A DNA stretch of 64,000 nt from Syntrophobacterales bacterium (GTDB lineage: Bacteria; Desulfobacterota; Desulfobaccia; Desulfobaccales; 0-14-0-80-60-11). The DNA lies in contig JAGVAH010000082.1 in NCBI GenBank assembly GCA_020060385.1, positions 114,138-178,137 on the forward strand, in the 5' to 3' direction. Below are positions 34,466 through 43,300 of the stretch, in pieces. The first letter of the stretch is position 1. Each line of letters opens with the position of its first letter. The notes under the pieces were generated by a model, which worked only from the letters and a program-made list of their open reading frames with translations, did no database searches and was not told the DNA's origin. The position numbers were made by a program, and so were the translations under genes.

Positions 34466-34516
34466 GGGGGTGGGGAAGAAGAGCGGAGGGAGGGGGCTAA
34501 CCCTTTTTTTATCCCT

Positions 34517-34705
34517 CTACTTCTCCACCAGGATGACCTTGTGGTTCACCAGGTTGAGGCTCTGGATGGAGGCCTTGACAATTTTTTGTTCCCCGAAGAT
34601 GCTCACCAGTCTTAAGTTTTCCCCGTCCGGTTCGATGAGGTCCACGTCCGAGAGCAGCAGTTCTTCCTTGCCATCCTTCAAAATATAGGCCGCAGCTTCA
34701 CACAT
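34517..34705 (-). CDS. CooT family nickel-binding protein
   Basis: Small 62-residue protein of the CooT family; CooT binds nickel and assists maturation of carbon monoxide dehydrogenase, while other members have unknown roles. The conserved N-terminal Met-Cys-Glu-Ala start (C2 is the expected metal ligand), EELLLSDVDLIEPDGE and FGEQKIVKASI segment are present. AAAGGAG precedes the ATG, inside the end of the DUF3842 gene, which overlaps by eight bases. No CO dehydrogenase gene lies in this window. Confidence 0.85.
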   Translation of the reverse strand: MCEAAAYILKDGKEELLLSDVDLIEPDGENLRLVSIFGEQKIVKASIQSLNLVNHKVILVEK

Positions 34706-35117
34706 GGCTAATAATCTCCTTTAGGCGGTGGCTGACGATTTTTTCCACCAGGTGGGGCAGAGGCTCGGGAGAGAGACCCACGATCTCCACCTTCTCCTGG
34801 GTTAAAGGCAATAAAATCTTGGGCGCGGCCGCAGAGGCGATGGCCGCGGCCATCTTCGGGGTGACCTCCCCCATCATGGAGTTGGCCAGGACGATGGAGA
34901 GGCACCCCAGAATGACATCCACCTGGGTCACTGTCCAACAGATGGCGTTTTCGCCGCTCGCGCCCCGGTTGGCCCGGGCCTTCATCATCTGCGCGGTGGC
35001 CACCGCGTTGGTCCCTAAGGCGATGACTTCATGGTCTTCCTGGTAAACCTCTTTCAGGCGCTTGATGAGCGCGGCGCCGATGCCGCCCCCCTGGCCGTCA
35101 ATGACGCAGATCCGCAT
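34698..35117 (-). CDS. DUF3842 family protein
   Basis: A 139-residue conserved protein of unknown function common in Desulfobacterota and Firmicutes. It begins ICVIDGQGGGIGAALIKRL, a glycine-rich nucleotide-binding-like turn, then IALGTNAVATAQMMKARANR and the conserved GCLSIVLANSMMGEVTP. It is commonly found with CooT, as here. AAGGGG lies four bases before the ATG. It is tightly packed behind coaD with no gap, indicating one operon. Confidence 0.88.
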   Translation of the reverse strand: MRICVIDGQGGGIGAALIKRLKEVYQEDHEVIALGTNAVATAQMMKARANRGASGENAICWTVTQVDVILGCLSIVLANSMMGEVTPKMAAAIASAAAPKILLPLTQEKVEIVGLSPEPLPHLVEKIVSHRLKEIISHV

Positions 35118-35118
35118 C

Positions 35119-35610
35119 TTACCCCTTATTCAGGCCGAACTTCTCCCGGAGCTTGTGATAGACGATCTCCGGCACCATGCCTTCGATATTGCCTCCGTGG
35201 ACGGCGGCTTCCTTGAGGATACTGGAGCTCAGGAAAACCCACCGGAGGCCGGTCATTAAAAACACGGTCTCGATTTCCGGTTCCAGGCGGCGGTTCATCA
35301 TGGCCAACTGAAACTCGTATTCGAAGTCGGTGACCGCTCTCAGCCCCCGGAGGATGGCCCGGGCCTTCTTTTCCCGGGCGTAATCCACCAGCAGACCGGT
35401 GAAGGTGTCGATGGACACCTGGGGATGGTCCTGGAGGGAGACCCGGATCATTTCCATGCGCTCTTCAATGGTGAAGAGGCACTGCTTGGTGGGGTTCCAG
35501 GCCACGGCCACGATGATGTGGTCAAAAATCTTCAAGGCCCGCTGCAAGAGATCCAGGTGGCCGTTGGTGATGGGATCGAAGGAACCGGGGTATACTGCGA
35601 TGTCAGGCAT
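35119..35610 (-). CDS. coaD: Phosphopantetheine adenylyltransferase
   Basis: Fourth step of coenzyme A synthesis: transfer of AMP from ATP to 4'-phosphopantetheine. Residues 9-18 GSFDPITNGH contain the nucleotidyltransferase TxGH motif (T15-H18). The middle has LRGLRAVTDFEYEFQLAMMN, and the C-terminal SSSILKEAA phosphate loop is a slight variant of the usual SSSLVKE. The 163-residue length is normal. It is preceded by rsmD, its frequent partner, though a family F repeat separates them. Confidence 0.96.
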   Translation of the reverse strand: MPDIAVYPGSFDPITNGHLDLLQRALKIFDHIIVAVAWNPTKQCLFTIEERMEMIRVSLQDHPQVSIDTFTGLLVDYAREKKARAILRGLRAVTDFEYEFQLAMMNRRLEPEIETVFLMTGLRWVFLSSSILKEAAVHGGNIEGMVPEIVYHKLREKFGLNKG

Positions 35611-35636
35611 GAGCCTGGTTTCTCCTAAAAAAGATT

Positions 35637-35762
35637 TACCACAGAGGCACAGAGAACACAGAGGAGCATAGAGGTAATACTATTATGCTTTGGGGTTTTA
35701 CGCCAATGTATAATAACTTGTCTTCTCGGTGTAACTCTGTGATCTCTGTGTCTCCGTGGTGA
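35637..35762. repeat. ACACAGAG inverted repeat (family F)
   Basis: An ~126-bp palindrome with ACAGAGGCACAGAGAACACAG and its complement as arms and a degraded central hairpin (GCTTTGG...CGCCAATG). It fills the gap between rsmD and coaD. Confidence 0.85.
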
Positions 35763-35767
35763 AGCAT

Positions 35768-36325
35768 TTATCCGCCTAACGCAACTTGATAAAAGGCCAC
35801 CTGGGTGTCGCCGTAGCGCCGCAACTCCCGGAGTTCCAGGGAGCCCGCGGCCTCCGGCAACCGGTCCCGGCGGCTGTGTTCCGCCACCACCCAGGCGCCG
35901 GGGTTCATGATCCCCGCGGCCTCCAGGGCTTGCAGCGCGGCCGCCGCCTTTTCCCCGCCGTAGGGCGGGTCCAGGAAGGCCAGGTCGAATTTCTCGCCTT
36001 TGACCGCCAATTTCTTTAAAGCCCGGAGCACGGGCAGGGGCAGCACCCGGGTCCGGGCCTCCAGGGCCAGACTCGCCAGGTTACGCCCCAAGACCTGCAG
36101 GGATTCCGGGTGGTCCTCCACAAAGACCGCGTTTTTGGCCCCCCGGCTCAGGGCCTCGAGGCCCAGGGCGCCGGTGCCCGCGAAGAGGTCCAGTACCCGG
36201 GCCTCCGCCACAGCGTCGCCCAGGATATTGAACACCGCCTCCCGGACCTTGGCCCCGGTGGGCCGCATCCGGCCCTTGACTGGCGCCAGGCGGCGGCCCT
36301 TGAGGGAACCGGCGATTATACGCAA
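35768..36325 (-). CDS. rsmD: 16S rRNA (guanine966-N2)-methyltransferase RsmD
   Basis: Class I SAM-dependent methyltransferase modifying G966 of 16S rRNA. The N-terminus MRIIAGSLKGRRLAPVKG is characteristic, motif I is LDLFAGTGALGLEALSRGA, and the catalytic DPPYG (FLDPPYGGEK) is intact. 185 residues is typical. The start codon is TTG with AAGGA nine bases upstream. rsmD-coaD adjacency is common in bacteria. Confidence 0.95.
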   Translation of the reverse strand: MRIIAGSLKGRRLAPVKGRMRPTGAKVREAVFNILGDAVAEARVLDLFAGTGALGLEALSRGAKNAVFVEDHPESLQVLGRNLASLALEARTRVLPLPVLRALKKLAVKGEKFDLAFLDPPYGGEKAAAALQALEAAGIMNPGAWVVAEHSRRDRLPEAAGSLELRELRRYGDTQVAFYQVALGG

Positions 36326-36370
36326 GAGACTGGTCCTTGGGGGCTGTCGGTGATTTGTAAGCAGTGATCG

Positions 36371-36445
36371 TTTTCCGTTTTCCGTTTGCTCAAACGGAGG
36401 CTGCTGTCTACTGCTTACTTGTTACTGCTCACTGTCCACTGACTA
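36371..36445. repeat. Simple repeats between asd and rsmD
   Basis: GTTTTCCGTTTTCCGTTTGC (family H-like) followed by CTGCTTACTTGTTACTGC and CACTGTCCACTGACTACT, an ACTG-rich run that resembles 23975-24010 and 29720-29742. Confidence 0.5.
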
Positions 36446-37468
36446 CTATTTCAAATAATCCTGAATCAAAATCTCCGCGATCTGCACCGCGTTGGTGGCT
36501 GCGCCCTTCCGAAGATTATCCGCCACCACCCAGAGGTTGAGGCCGTTTTTGATGGAAAAATCCTCTCGGATGCGCCCCACCAGGGTGAGGTCCTGGCCCG
36601 CGGCCTCCAGGGGCATGGGATACTGGTTCTTGGCCGGGTCGTCCACCACCTTCACCCCCGGGGCTTGGGCCAGTATTTTTTTGGCCTCCGCCACGGTGAG
36701 CTTCTTCTCCGTTTCCAGGTTCACCGACTCGGAGTGGCCGTAGAACACCGGCACCCGCACGGTGGTGGCCGTGACTTCGATGCTGTCGTCCCCCATGATC
36801 TTCTTGGTCTCGTGGACCATCTTCATCTCTTCCTTGGTGTAGCCGTTTTCCAGGAAGACGTCGATATGGGGGAGGCAGTTGAAGGCGATGCGGTGGGGAT
36901 AGACCTTTTTTTCCACCGGCTGGCAGGAAAAGAGGGCCCGGACCTGCGCGGACAGCTCCTCCACCGCCTTCTGGCCGGTGCCGGAGACCGCCTGGTAGGT
37001 GGAGACCACCACCCGCTTGATCCTGGCCGCGGCGTGCAAGGGCTGCAGCACCACCACCATCTGGATGGTGGAGCAGTTGGGATTGGCGATGATCCCCCGG
37101 TTGGTATACAAGGCAATGTCCTGGGGGTTCACTTCCGGCACCACCAGGGGGATCTCCGGGTCCATGCGCCAGGCGCTGGAGTTGTCCACCACCACCGCGC
37201 CCGCGTCCGCAGCCATGGGGCCGTATTCCTTGCTGATGGAACCCCCCGCGGAGAACAGGGCGATATCTATATCTTTGAAGGAGTCCTTGGTCAATACCTC
37301 CACCTGGATTTCCTTGCCCAGATAGGTGACCTTCTTGCCCAGGGAACGTTCCGAGGCCAGGGGAAACAACTGGGCCACGGGAAAGCGCCTCTCTTCCAGG
37401 CAGGCCACCATCTGCTGGCCCACCGCGCCGGTGGCGCCCACGACTGCCACTCTATATGAGCCACTCAT
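36446..37468 (-). CDS. asd: Aspartate-semialdehyde dehydrogenase
   Basis: Second step of the aspartate pathway, reducing aspartyl phosphate with NADPH towards lysine, threonine, methionine and cell-wall diaminopimelate. VAVVGATGAVGQQMVACLEE is the nucleotide-binding start, the active cysteine is in ANPNCSTIQM, and a downstream YQAVSGTGQKAVEEL segment is present. The 340-residue length is normal. It follows the leu genes in the same orientation with an inserted gene in between. Confidence 0.96.
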   Translation of the reverse strand: MSGSYRVAVVGATGAVGQQMVACLEERRFPVAQLFPLASERSLGKKVTYLGKEIQVEVLTKDSFKDIDIALFSAGGSISKEYGPMAADAGAVVVDNSSAWRMDPEIPLVVPEVNPQDIALYTNRGIIANPNCSTIQMVVVLQPLHAAARIKRVVVSTYQAVSGTGQKAVEELSAQVRALFSCQPVEKKVYPHRIAFNCLPHIDVFLENGYTKEEMKMVHETKKIMGDDSIEVTATTVRVPVFYGHSESVNLETEKKLTVAEAKKILAQAPGVKVVDDPAKNQYPMPLEAAGQDLTLVGRIREDFSIKNGLNLWVVADNLRKGAATNAVQIAEILIQDYLK

Positions 37469-37577
37469 CTCTTTATAATTCTCCCATCGATACCGAGACT
37501 CTCTCAGCTTTCAGAAGCTTTCAGCTATCAGCTGTCAGCTAAAAGACGGTTACGACATTCAATTTTTATTTCTGTAA

Positions 37578-37613
37578 GTCATCCTAAGCGAAGCGAGGGA
37601 TCTCGTATTTTAC
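37578..37613. repeat. Left half of a family C palindrome flanking the inserted gene
   Basis: GTCATCCTAAGCGAAGCG followed by GATCTCGTATTTTAC, matching the left half of the compact copy at 61877-62012. Its right-hand partner lies at 38261-38302, on the far side of the gene at 37727-38245. Confidence 0.7.
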
Positions 37614-37726
37614 TTTTATCGTGCTGCTGTGGGGCGTGCGGCTTTTTACGCTTCCCTACCAGCAGATGGTTGTGCGTTCCTTGCTATCCTTTTCCGTCCC
37701 TGCATAGAGAATGCCCAAGGCCCCAT

Positions 37727-38245
37727 TCATTCTGGAAACGTGAAATCATTCTGAAGATGATCCCCAATCGGCTCACCACGGTGCCTCAGCACATCACACC
37801 AAGCAGACTGCGCTATGCGAAGATGCTGGCATAGGTTCTCGGGGGTGATGGCTTCCACCGCGTCGTATTTTGGGGAACCAAAATGCCGAAGTGAATCATA
37901 CACATCGATAAATTTCACAAAGTCGTCGGATACCGGATGCCCGAGTAACTGCTTGTAAGCTTGGCGAGGTGGTAGTACCCTGTCTCCAACGGGGTTAACG
38001 TTTTGGCCAATTAGTTGTGTGACGCTGGTTCCTGCCAGAATCAGGACGACCGCAGCATCGACCACGAAGTCATCCTCTGTGTAATTATCTTCACTTTCAA
38101 GTTTATCGTCATCTTCTCGCACTGAATAGCGCTCCCATTTCTGAAGGAGATGCTTAAAGCCATCAAGTGCAAGGTACCAGAAGTTACGCTGCAAATTGTT
38201 GACATTTGGTCCGTTGCTGTCACCGGATGCAAAATGTCTTCTCAT
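37727..38245 (-). CDS. Unknown gene inserted between leuB and asd
   Basis: A 172-residue soluble protein, unrecognised. It is acidic in the middle (SVREDDDKLESEDNYTEDDF), then a possibly buried helix VVDAAVVLILAGTSVTQLIG and a C-terminal helical region rich in His and Trp. There is no signal peptide. The start ATG has GGAAG four bases upstream. Composition is markedly less GC-rich than the adjoining leu and asd genes, which suggests later acquisition. It lies exactly between the two halves of a family C palindrome, so it could be cargo of a repeat-derived element. Confidence 0.6.
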   Translation of the reverse strand: MRRHFASGDSNGPNVNNLQRNFWYLALDGFKHLLQKWERYSVREDDDKLESEDNYTEDDFVVDAAVVLILAGTSVTQLIGQNVNPVGDRVLPPRQAYKQLLGHPVSDDFVKFIDVYDSLRHFGSPKYDAVEAITPENLCQHLRIAQSAWCDVLRHRGEPIGDHLQNDFTFPE

Positions 38246-38260
38246 CTTACTTCCTACGAA

Positions 38261-38302
38261 AAACCAAGAGATTCTTCGGTCGCTCCGCTCACTCAGAATG
38301 AC
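38261..38302. repeat. Right half of the family C palindrome flanking the inserted gene
   Basis: ACCAAGAGATTCTTCGGTCG followed by CTCCGCTCACTCAGAATGAC, matching the right half at 61877-62012 almost base for base. Confidence 0.75.
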
Positions 38303-38372
38303 AAGAATGGCAACTTTTGGGTCTTATCCTTAAGCTGAAAGCTGAGCGCTGACCGCTGAAAGCTTTCTTTAA

Positions 38373-39437
38373 CTATATCAATTCCGTCGCGTACTTAGCA
38401 ATCAGGTCTCCCACCTGGGGAGTGGACATGCCCATCTTGCCCGCGGCCATGGACTTCAGGTCTTGGGACGCGGCCTTTTTGATGGCCCCGTCCACCGCGG
38501 CCGCGGCCTTGGCCTCCCCCAGTTGCTCCAGCATCATCTGCCCCGCAGCAATGGAGGCGATGGGGTTGACCACCTGGAGGCCGGTGTACTTGGGGGCCGA
38601 ACCGCCGATGGGCTCGAACATGGACACGCCTTCCGGGTTGATGTTCCCCCCCGCAGCCACGCCCATGCCCCCCTGGATAATGGCCCCCAGGTCGGTGATG
38701 ATGTCCCCGAAGAGGTTGTCGGTGACCACCACGTCGAACCATTCCGGGTTTTTCACGAACCACATGCAGGTGGCGTCCACGTGCGCGTAATCGGTGGTGA
38801 TATCCGGATACTGGGGGGCCATGGCCTCGAAGGCCCGGAACCAGAGGTTCGAGGCGTAGGTGAGGACGTTGGTCTTGGCCACCAGGGTCAGTTTCTTGTC
38901 CTTATTGCGCTTCCGGGCCAGTTCGAACGCGAACTTCAGGCAACGGTCCACCCCTTTCCGGGTGTTGATGGAGGTCTGCACCGCCACTTCGTCCGGGGTG
39001 CCGTGCTTGTGGAAGCCCCCCGCGCCCACGTACAGGCCCTCGGTGTTTTCCCGGACCACCGTGAAGTCGATGTCCTGGGGGCCCTTGTCTTTCAGGGGGC
39101 AGTCCACCCCCGGGTAGAGGACCACGGGCCTCAGGTTGATGTACTGGTCCAACTCGAAGCGGGCCCGGAGGAGGATACCCTTCTCCAAAATACCCGGGGC
39201 CACGTCCGGGTGGCCGATGGCCCCCAGGTAGATGGCCTTAAACTGGCGCAGCTCCCCGATCACCGAGTCCGGCAGGGTCTCCCCGGTTTTTTTGTAGCGC
39301 TCGCCGCCCAGGTCGTAGTAGTGGTAATCGAATTTGATATTTGCCGGTCCGGCCACCGCGTTCAGCACCTTGATGCCTTCAGCCACCACTTCCGGGCCGG
39401 TGCCGTCCCCGGGAATGACCGCGATGCGATAACTCAT
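38373..39437 (-). CDS. leuB: 3-isopropylmalate dehydrogenase
   Basis: NAD-dependent beta-decarboxylating dehydrogenase of leucine synthesis. AVIPGDGTGPEVVAEG is the N-terminal nucleotide and substrate region, VRENTEGLYVGAGG is the substrate loop, and VTDNLFGDIITDLGAIIQGG is the metal-binding aspartate motif, followed by the NAD-binding GSAPKYTG. The 354 residues align with the family. The protein is of a type that can be confused with homoisocitrate or tartrate dehydrogenase; the adjoining leuD supports leucine synthesis. The start overlaps the leuD stop (ATGA), with GGAGG upstream. Confidence 0.93.
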   Translation of the reverse strand: MSYRIAVIPGDGTGPEVVAEGIKVLNAVAGPANIKFDYHYYDLGGERYKKTGETLPDSVIGELRQFKAIYLGAIGHPDVAPGILEKGILLRARFELDQYINLRPVVLYPGVDCPLKDKGPQDIDFTVVRENTEGLYVGAGGFHKHGTPDEVAVQTSINTRKGVDRCLKFAFELARKRNKDKKLTLVAKTNVLTYASNLWFRAFEAMAPQYPDITTDYAHVDATCMWFVKNPEWFDVVVTDNLFGDIITDLGAIIQGGMGVAAGGNINPEGVSMFEPIGGSAPKYTGLQVVNPIASIAAGQMMLEQLGEAKAAAAVDGAIKKAASQDLKSMAAGKMGMSTPQVGDLIAKYATELI

Positions 39438-39937
39438 GCTCTCTTTGCCTCCAAATTTTTGCTGATATGGGCCATCAACCCGCCGTCCGCCAGCAATTCC
39501 TGCATGAAGGGGGGAATGGGCTGGCTGGAGAATTTTTTCCCGGTGCCCAGGTCGGTGATCTCTCCGCGGTCCAGGTCGACGCTGATTTCGGCCCCGGACT
39601 TGAGGGCCCCGGCTGCGTCCGGCGACTCCAGGATGAGCAGGCCCATGTTAAAGGCGTTGCGGTAAAAGATGCGGGCGAAGCTGGCGGCGATGACCGCGGC
39701 CACCCCCGCGGCCTTGAGGGCCACGGGCGCGTGCTCCCGGGAGGAGCCGCAGCCGAAGTTTTTCCCGGCCACCACGAAGTCCCCGGGTTTAAGCTTCTTC
39801 ATAAAATCCGGGTCCGCGTCCTCCATGGCGTGTTTCGCCAGTTCATCGGGGTCCGAAGTATTCAGATACCGGGCGGGAATGATCTCGTCGGTGTTGATAT
39901 CGTCCCCAAACTGATGCACTCTGCCTTTGAGTTCCAT
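39434..39937 (-). CDS. leuD: 3-isopropylmalate dehydratase small subunit
   Basis: Swivelling domain subunit of isopropylmalate isomerase, 167 residues. Conserved VHQFGDDINTDEIIPARYL near the N-terminus, the NFGCGSSREHAPVAL active-site loop, and IFYRNAFNMGL in the middle are intact. The large subunit leuC is not adjacent and must be elsewhere, since the upstream 460 bases are non-coding. ATG 39937 is preferred, since GGGGAAGG lies in front; a GTG 21 bases upstream is also in frame. Confidence 0.94.
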   Translation of the reverse strand: MELKGRVHQFGDDINTDEIIPARYLNTSDPDELAKHAMEDADPDFMKKLKPGDFVVAGKNFGCGSSREHAPVALKAAGVAAVIAASFARIFYRNAFNMGLLILESPDAAGALKSGAEISVDLDRGEITDLGTGKKFSSQPIPPFMQELLADGGLMAHISKNLEAKRA

Positions 39938-40398
39938 AACCGCCTTCCCCTGCCCCACTTTCCGGGCTCAGACTGAAATATATAATTTATCAACAATTCA
40001 GGAGAATTCAATAGAGAACCGCTTTCTTCTGCAGGTCTTGTGAAAAAAATCCCACACCCGGCCGCCCAATGTACCAAGAAATGATTCTCTTTTCGTTCCC
40101 CAGCCTTCTGGGTCTTTAGGCATAAAAAAATCCATCGTCAGGACACCAAGAAGCTATTGCAAAACCATTTTCCCTTGTCACCCTGAGCCGCAGGCGAAGG
40201 GTCTAGTTATTGAAATTACAAGATTCTTAGCTTCGCTCAGAATGACAATTCGGCAGACCAGAAGGTTTGGCGCTAGCTTCTAATCCTGCTGCCAATTTGC
40301 CCCAAAAGCCCTTATATAACTAATCCTTTACAAATATGTCCATCGGTCTTATGATAATCTAAAATTATGTAAGATTAATGGAGCTTAGGGAGTAGACC
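39938..40398. other. Intergenic region between divergent leuD and the CheB/CheR fusion gene
   Basis: About 460 bases without a gene. It contains the family C copy at 40177-40246, and AT-rich stretches near 39970-40010 and 40310-40380 where promoters for the two divergent genes could lie. No clear -35/-10 pair stands out. An AGGGAG lies before ATG 40399. Confidence 0.5.
40177..40246. repeat. Family C palindromic repeat
   Basis: GTCACCCTGAGCCGCAGGCG...AGCTTCGCTCAGAATGAC, the arms found split at 17288-17550. Confidence 0.8.
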
Positions 40399-43300
40399 AT
40401 GGCCCGTAAGAAAGAGTCCGGCACGTCCACCAAGACTCCAAAATCTCCTGGGACCAAGGGTCAAAAGAAGCCACCTCCGGACGCGGCCCCCGGCCTGAAG
40501 GGCGCCAAAACCAACCCGGGCAGGCGGCGGCAAACGCCCCCTCCCCCAGACGCTCCTGGTTCCCTGAACAACAAAACCGCTCCCCAATTAAGGAAAAAAC
40601 CCCGGTTCATCGTGGGCATCGGCGCGTCCGCCGGGGGCCTGGAGGCCTACTCCCAGTTTTTCGCCCATCTCCCCCCGGACACCGGCATGTCCTTTATCAT
40701 CGTCCAGCACCTGGACCCGGTGCACGAATCCATCCTCCCGGAGCTGATGGCCAAGATGACCCGCATGCCCGTGCAACAGGTCATTGAGGACCGGCCCATT
40801 GAGCCCAACGAGGTTTACGTCATCTCTCCCAACACCGACATCGCCGTCTCCCACGGGTCCTTAAAAATCACCACCCGGGGCGACAAACGCCCCTACCTGA
40901 CCATCGACCACCTCTTCCGCTCCCTGGCGGAAGACCAAAAAGACCACGCGGTGGGTATCCTCCTTTCCGGCACCTCCTCCGATGGCGCCTTAGGGATTGA
41001 AGCCATCAAACACGCAGGGGGCATCACCTTCGCCCAGGACGAAGCCACGGCCCGGTACTCCTTCATGCCCAACGCCGCGATTGCCACCGGCTGCGTGGAT
41101 TTTGTTCTCAATCCCGGGGAAATCGCCCAGGAATTGGGCAAGATCAGCCGCCACCCCTTCTGGACTTATTATCAAACCCCCTCCGCCGCAGACCTTCTGC
41201 CCGAAGCCGAAAAAGATCTGGAACCCATCCTCCTCCTCCTCCAAAAAGTCACCGGGGTCAACTTTACCCTCTATAAGCGCAGCACCTTGAGAAGACGCAT
41301 CATGCGGCGCATGGTGCTCCACAAGCTGGACAACCTGAAGGCCTATCTGAAATTTCTCAAGGAACAGCCCGGGGAAGTGGAAGCCCTCTACCAGGACGTG
41401 CTCATCAAAGTCACCGGCTTTTTCCGGGATGAAGGGGCTTTTGAGGTCTTGAAGAAAAAGGTCTTCCCGGAGATTGTCAAGACCAAAGACGCGGACGGCG
41501 CAGTCCGCTGCTGGGTTCCCGGCTGCTCTTCCGGGGAAGAGGCCTATTCCCTGGACATGAGCTGGCTGGAGTTCATGGGCGAGAAGGCCCCCACCGCGCC
41601 CATCCAGATCTTTGCCACCGACGTCAGCGAGGCGGTCATTGAGAAGGCCCGGGTGGGCATTTATCTGGAAAACATCGCTTCGGAGGTCTCCCCGGAGCGT
41701 CTCCGCCGCTTTTTCGTTAAGGTCGCGGGGGGGTACCAGATCAGCAAGACCATCCGGGATATGTGCGTCTTTGCCCGGCAGAACCTCATCCAGGACCCCC
41801 CGTTCTCCAAGCTGGACATCATCAGTTGCCGCAACGTCCTCATTTACCTCCAGGCCGCCCTGCAACGGCGCATCATCCCCATGTTCCATTTCTCCCTCAA
41901 CCCCGGCGGCTTCCTCATGCTGGGAGCCTCGGAGACTATCGGCACCTTCACCGAACTCTTCGGCCTCTTGGACAAGAAGTACAAGGTTTACCGCAAAAAA
42001 TCCGCCCTGGCCCAGGTGAAGCTGGACTTTCTGCCGCCCCGCTTTCCCCGGGAACACAAGCCTTTGATCAGAGGCCCGGTAAGGAAGGTGGAAGAGGCCT
42101 GGAGCAAACAGAACCTTTATGCGGAAGCGGACCGCCTCATCCTCAGCCGTTTCGCCCCCGCGGGGGTGCTCATAAATGAAGATATGGACATCCTCCAGTT
42201 CCGGGGCCAGACGGGCCCCTTTCTGGAACCCGCGCCCGGGGAGGCCAGTTTCAAGCTCATGCGCATGGCCCGGGAAGGTCTGCTCCTGGCCTTGCGGACC
42301 GCCACGTCCCAGGCCCTGAAAAAAAACGAAACCGTCAAGATCAAGGGGCTGCGGGTCGATTACAACGGCTCCTCGCGATTGGTGGACCTTGAGGTCATCC
42401 CCCTGAAACCCGGTCCCGCCAAGGAGCGCTTCTTTCTGGTGCTCTTCGAGGAATCCACGCCCCAGGCCGTCCCGCCCCCCGGCGAAGTTACGGCCGCGGC
42501 CACGGCCAAGAAACCCGGCCCCAAAGATAAGACCATCATGAGACTCCGGGAGGAACTGGCGGCCCTCAAAGAGCATCTCCAGGCGGTGATCGCCGATAAG
42601 GAAGCCACCAACGAAGAACTCCGGGCCGCGAACGAGGAAATCCTCTCTGCCAACGAGGAGTTTCAAAGCGTCAATGAGGAGTTGGAAACCGCCAAAGAAG
42701 AGTTGCAATCGGCCAACGAGGAGCTGACCTCCTTAAACGAGGAACTGCACGTACGGAACACCGAACTGACCCAGCTCAACAACGATTACAACAATCTGCT
42801 CTTGAGCAGCAACATCCCCATCATCATGCTGGGCCGGGACCTGCGCATCCGCCACATCACCCACCAGGCCCATGAAGTCTTCAACCTCATCCCCGGGGAC
42901 GTGGGCCGGCCCATCACCGACATCAAGTTGAACCTGGAACTGGAAGGACTGGAGGGACTGGTCCAGGAAGTCATCGACTCCCTGACCGTGAAAACCCAGG
43001 ACGTCCAGGACCGGGAGGGCCACTGGTACCGCCTCAGCATCCGCCCCTACTACACCGTGGACAAGAAGATCGAGGGCGCGGTCATCACCCTCGTGGATAT
43101 CAACGAATTAAAGCAGAACCTGCTCCGGCTCAATCAATCCCAGAGACTCGTTCAGGGAGTGCTGGCCTCCATGGGCGAGGCCCTCCTGGTAATGGACCGA
43201 GATCTGAATATCAAGATGGCCAACCAGGCCTTTTATAAGACTTTCCAATTGACCCCGGAGGAGACCATCGGCGCCCACCTCTGCGAGTTGGGAAAACGCC

